From NCBI RefSeq assembly GCF_024347335.1, contig NZ_AP025463.1:1116001-1180000 (forward strand): a DNA stretch of 64,000 bases, given 5' to 3'. Of this stretch, positions 60,689 through 64,000 are shown piece after piece. The DNA is from Vibrio celticus (lineage in GTDB: Bacteria > Pseudomonadota > Gammaproteobacteria > Enterobacterales > Vibrionaceae). Under the pieces are notes generated by a model, which was not told the DNA's origin, searched no databases, and saw only the letters and a program-made list of their open reading frames with translations. Every line of letters starts with the position of its first letter. Within the stretch, counting starts at the first letter, position 1. The position numbers and the translations under genes were made by a program.

Positions 60689-63600
60689 ATGTTCAAGCAG
60701 AGCAGTAATAAAGTAGAAACAATCATTAAAACGAGTGAAGAGCCTCAGTCTCCTCGTTTGAGTGGTTCTCAACGTCTCAAAGAGTGCAGTCTGATTCTCG
60801 GTGTTCTCTTCTCTATTCTACTTGCCGTTGCGTTATTAACTTTTAGTCCTGCAGACCCATCATGGTCGCAAACGGCGTGGGGTGGTGACATTCAAAATGC
60901 GGGTGGCTACCTAGGTGCTTGGTTGGCGGATACGCTTTTCTTCGTATTTGGTTCTTTGGCTTACCCTTTGCCTATCTTAGTGACGGTTGCTGCGTGGGTA
61001 TTATTCCGCAAACGTAATGAAGACGAGCAGATCGACTTCATGCTGTGGGGCACTCGCTTACTCGGCCTGACTATCCTAATTCTTACGAGTTGTGGTCTCG
61101 CGGATATAAACTTTGACGACATCTGGTATTTTTCATCCGGTGGCGTAGTGGGCGACGTCTTAACAAGCCTTGCACTTCCGACGTTGAATGTTCTTGGTAG
61201 TACGCTGGTTCTACTTTTCTTATGGGGTGCTGGCTTTACTCTATTAACCGGTATTTCTTGGTTAAGTATTGTGGAATGGTTGGGTGAACGTGCCATCAAA
61301 TTCTTCACGTCTGCTGTTAATAAGGTTCGTGGCCAAGATCAAGAGCTGCTTGAGCCTCAATTAAGAGAATCAGCAGACCGCGATTTAATCGAAGAACGTC
61401 ATCAGCGCCATCAAGAGCCAACTTACCGCGATGTTCCTGTTATAGAAGACAACAAAGAATCGACAGAGCATGACCCGCTAGATCCAGCGATGAGCTTTTC
61501 TGCGACCAATGATTCTTCAGACGTGGCGACAAATGCGCGAGACAATGCTGCATCGCCGAAGCGTCATTACAATATTCATATGCCAGTCGATGCTCCTGTG
61601 AAACAAGACGCTCCTGTTCATGAAGAACCTCAGGTTCAGCCTCAAGCGGTAATTGAGTCAGAGCAACCGACCCCTGCAGCACCTACTTACCAAGCGCCAG
61701 AAGAACCGTTAGAAGAAGGTATTGAGCGCTCTAAACAGTTGAATGCAACAATAGAGCAGCTAGAAAATGCGGCCATGTATGAAGATGACCTAGCGGAACA
61801 AGATCAGCTCGACGCGCATGATTCCCAGGTTGCTTACCAACAATACATGCAGAACGAACAATCAGAAGTTAGCCCTGCTCATGCTGACCTAGAAAGTGCT
61901 GAACCAGAATTAGATAGCTCACCACAATTAAATGGCGAATTCGGTGCTGAAGATGTTCAACCTGAATCCTTATACGCTTCACCTATGGGCGAGCCAGAAG
62001 CAACCGTGGAAGACGATTTCTCTGCACAACCTTCACCGTTTGATGTAACGGAAGAGCAAAGCTACCAACAGGGTTCAGATCTTAAGTCTGAGCAGACTGA
62101 AGCTGAGTTAGCTGGCGCAGCATTAACCGAAGAACAGTTTGAACCTTTCTCTTATCAAGAAGAACATTCAGAGCCTGAACAGCCAACAGCACAAAGCCAA
62201 GAGTCAGCTGTTGATCTTCCTTGGGAAGAAGTAACGGAAGAAGAATCTGCGCATCAAGATCAAGATGTCACCGCATTCCAAAGCATTGTTTCTGAAGCCC
62301 AAGCGAATATGGCAGCGGCGCAGAACCCGTTCTTGGTTCAACAAGATGTGAATTTACCGAAACCTGCTGAGCCATTACCCACGCTTGAATTGTTATTCCA
62401 CCCTGAAAAACGTGAAACCTTTATTGACCGTGATGCGCTAGAGGCAATTGCTCGTCTTGTTGAATCTAAGCTAGCGGATTACAAGATCAAGGCAGATGTG
62501 GTTGATATTTTCCCTGGCCCAGTAATCACTCGATTTGAACTCGATCTGGCCCCGGGCGTGAAAGTAAGCCGTATTTCTGGTCTTTCTATGGACTTAGCGC
62601 GTTCACTCTCTGCATTGGCAGTACGTGTCGTAGAAGTGATTCCGGGTAAACCTTATGTTGGCTTAGAACTGCCGAACATGAGCCGCCAAACGGTATTCTT
62701 CTCAGATGTGGTTGCTAGCCCTCAGTTCCAAGAAGCGAAATCGCCAACGACAGTGGTTTTAGGGCAAGACATCGCTGGTGAAGCCGTTATTGCTGATCTA
62801 TCGAAAATGCCTCACGTTCTGGTTGCGGGTACAACCGGTTCTGGTAAGTCGGTAGGTGTGAACGTAATGATTCTGAGTATGCTTTACAAAGCATCACCGG
62901 AAGATGTTCGATTCATCATGATCGACCCGAAAATGCTTGAGCTATCGGTTTATGAGGGTATTCCTCATCTATTGTCTGAAGTGGTAACCGACATGAAAGA
63001 TGCGTCGAACGCCCTTCGTTGGTGTGTTGGCGAGATGGAACGACGTTATAAGCTGATGTCAGCATTAGGCGTTCGTAACATTAAAGGTTACAACGATAAG
63101 CTTAAGATGGCAGCGGAAGCGGGTCACCCAATTCACGATCCACTGTGGAAGCCGGGTGACAGCATGGACCCAGAAGCGCCATTGCTTGAGAAGCTGCCTT
63201 ACATTGTGGTTATCGTTGATGAATTTGCCGACCTAATCATGGTGGTTGGTAAGAAGGTTGAAGAACTGATTGCACGTTTGGCACAAAAAGCACGTGCGGC
63301 GGGTGTTCACTTGATTCTAGCGACGCAGCGTCCATCTGTGGATGTTATTACGGGTCTTATTAAAGCGAACATTCCAACCCGTGTCGCTTTTACGGTATCA
63401 ACCAAAACGGATTCACGAACTATCCTTGACCAAGGTGGTGCGGAATCACTATTGGGCATGGGTGATATGCTTTACTTGCCACCGGGTTCTAGCCATACAA
63501 CTCGTGTTCACGGTGCCTTTGCATCTGATGATGATGTACACGCAGTCGTGAATAACTGGAAAGCGCGTGGTAAGCCAAACTATATTGATGAGATCACCAA

Positions 63601-63859
63601 CGGCGAACAAACCCCAGAAACCTTGCTTCCGGGTGAGAAGATGGAAGGTGATGAAGAGGTTGATCCTCTATTTGATCAAGTGGTAGAACACGTTGTTCAT
63701 TCGCGTCGTGGCTCAGTCTCAGGCGTACAACGTCGATTCAAGATTGGCTACAACCGTGCTGCACGTATTGTCGAGCAACTTGAAGCTCAAGGTATCGTAA
63801 GTGCTCCAGGCCATAACGGTAACCGAGAAGTCTTAGCACCAGCGCCACCAAAAGATTAG
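60689..63859 (+). CDS. ftsK: DNA translocase FtsK
   Basis: A divisome membrane protein of 1056 residues that pumps chromosome ends through the closing septum and activates XerCD. Four or so helices lie in residues 30-195. A linker of about 350 residues, rich in Glu, Gln, Asp and Pro, follows. The motor has Walker A GTTGSGKSVGVN near 715, Walker B VVIVDEFADLIMV and DPKMLELSVYEG. The C-terminal gamma winged helix (VVHSRRGSVSGVQRRFKIGYNRAARIVEQLEAQG) reads KOPS sites. Confidence 0.98.
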   Translation: MFKQSSNKVETIIKTSEEPQSPRLSGSQRLKECSLILGVLFSILLAVALLTFSPADPSWSQTAWGGDIQNAGGYLGAWLADTLFFVFGSLAYPLPILVTVAAWVLFRKRNEDEQIDFMLWGTRLLGLTILILTSCGLADINFDDIWYFSSGGVVGDVLTSLALPTLNVLGSTLVLLFLWGAGFTLLTGISWLSIVEWLGERAIKFFTSAVNKVRGQDQELLEPQLRESADRDLIEERHQRHQEPTYRDVPVIEDNKESTEHDPLDPAMSFSATNDSSDVATNARDNAASPKRHYNIHMPVDAPVKQDAPVHEEPQVQPQAVIESEQPTPAAPTYQAPEEPLEEGIERSKQLNATIEQLENAAMYEDDLAEQDQLDAHDSQVAYQQYMQNEQSEVSPAHADLESAEPELDSSPQLNGEFGAEDVQPESLYASPMGEPEATVEDDFSAQPSPFDVTEEQSYQQGSDLKSEQTEAELAGAALTEEQFEPFSYQEEHSEPEQPTAQSQESAVDLPWEEVTEEESAHQDQDVTAFQSIVSEAQANMAAAQNPFLVQQDVNLPKPAEPLPTLELLFHPEKRETFIDRDALEAIARLVESKLADYKIKADVVDIFPGPVITRFELDLAPGVKVSRISGLSMDLARSLSALAVRVVEVIPGKPYVGLELPNMSRQTVFFSDVVASPQFQEAKSPTTVVLGQDIAGEAVIADLSKMPHVLVAGTTGSGKSVGVNVMILSMLYKASPEDVRFIMIDPKMLELSVYEGIPHLLSEVVTDMKDASNALRWCVGEMERRYKLMSALGVRNIKGYNDKLKMAAEAGHPIHDPLWKPGDSMDPEAPLLEKLPYIVVIVDEFADLIMVVGKKVEELIARLAQKARAAGVHLILATQRPSVDVITGLIKANIPTRVAFTVSTKTDSRTILDQGGAESLLGMGDMLYLPPGSSHTTRVHGAFASDDDVHAVVNNWKARGKPNYIDEITNGEQTPETLLPGEKMEGDEEVDPLFDQVVEHVVHSRRGSVSGVQRRFKIGYNRAARIVEQLEAQGIVSAPGHNGNREVLAPAPPKD

Positions 63860-63883
63860 TTCCGGTAGGAACTCATAACTATT

Positions 63884-63914
63884 AAGTCGGTCAAATCGAA
63901 AATATGACCGACTT
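63884..63914 (+). other. Hairpins between ftsK and lolA
   Basis: AAGTCGGTCA and TGACCGACTT form a 10-bp stem with an 11-base loop. A smaller AGTTCC/GGAACT hairpin overlaps the ftsK stop at 63858. Neither has a strong T run, so read-through into lolA is likely. Confidence 0.55.
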
Positions 63915-63934
63915 ATGTTCTAACAGGATTATTG

Positions 63935-64000
63935 ATGAAAAAAGTATTCGCACTTTTATTTATGAGCTTCTCAGTGTTTGCTTCTCCGAAAGAAGAGTTG
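63935..64000 (+). CDS. lolA: Outer-membrane lipoprotein carrier LolA, 5' end
   Basis: Only the first 22 codons are in the window: a signal peptide (MKKVFALLFMSFSVFA then SPKEEL). The position just after ftsK matches lolA in E. coli, and the sequence fits the periplasmic chaperone that receives lipoproteins from the LolCDE complex encoded at 38.8-42.0 kb. The call rests mainly on context. Confidence 0.75.
   Translation, partial: MKKVFALLFMSFSVFASPKEEL

Overview
The window reads as a piece of the large chromosome of a Vibrio, probably of the Splendidus clade. This rests on gene content and order: CsiV, a PlzB-like PilZ protein, a VC1899-like CARF nuclease, and long stretches that match the enteric order hinT-ycfL-lpoB-thiK-ycfP-ndh, mfd, lolCDE, msbA-lpxK-ycaR-kdsB, cmk-rpsA-ihfB-lapA-lapB-pyrF and lrp-ftsK-lolA. 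The species assignment is inference. No rRNA, tRNA, CRISPR array, prophage or transposase was found.

Positions 1-8,800 are the most accessory-looking part. A group II intron enters from the left edge; its 5' boundary is at 2074 (minus strand), with complementary EBS1/IBS1 and EBS2/IBS2 pairs. It splits a gene for a small exported protein. Next come a HlyD-type fusion protein with a membrane partner, a MetA-pathway-like outer-membrane protein, a FadL-like outer-membrane protein, and a LysR-type regulator gene broken by one in-frame stop. The 14-bp dyad ATCGTAWWTACGAT recurs around these genes and may be that regulator's operator.

Positions 8,990-22,700 hold small functional sets. These are gloA-nemA (electrophile detoxification), a DMT exporter, a MarR/cytochrome b561/cytochrome c' module with a 46-bp inverted-repeat operator, ppiB, a TetR regulator divergent from a YbiB-like gene, a CBS protein, a MATE exporter, zntA behind a MerR-type promoter, and udp with a CRP site.

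Positions 22,700-33,000 contain a stand-alone CARF plus PD-(D/E)xK nuclease (VC1899/Card1/Can2-like), a chemoreceptor, and the hinT to ndh block. That block includes the PBP1B activator LpoB, and ndh has a near-consensus FNR box.

Positions 33,000-48,600 are devoted to the envelope and DNA: csiV, mfd and a PilZ gene on the minus strand, then lolCDE, a DUF2062 gene, comEC, msbA, lpxK, ycaR and kdsB. ComEC separates the lipoprotein-sorting genes from the lipid A and Kdo genes.

Positions 48,800-64,000 are core metabolism and cell cycle: cmk, rpsA, ihfB, lapA-lapB (control of LPS synthesis), pyrF, miaE, a coiled-coil membrane protein, cysB, a methyltransferase, ald divergent from lrp, ftsK and the start of lolA. 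Most transcription units end in clear hairpin plus T-run terminators, listed individually.
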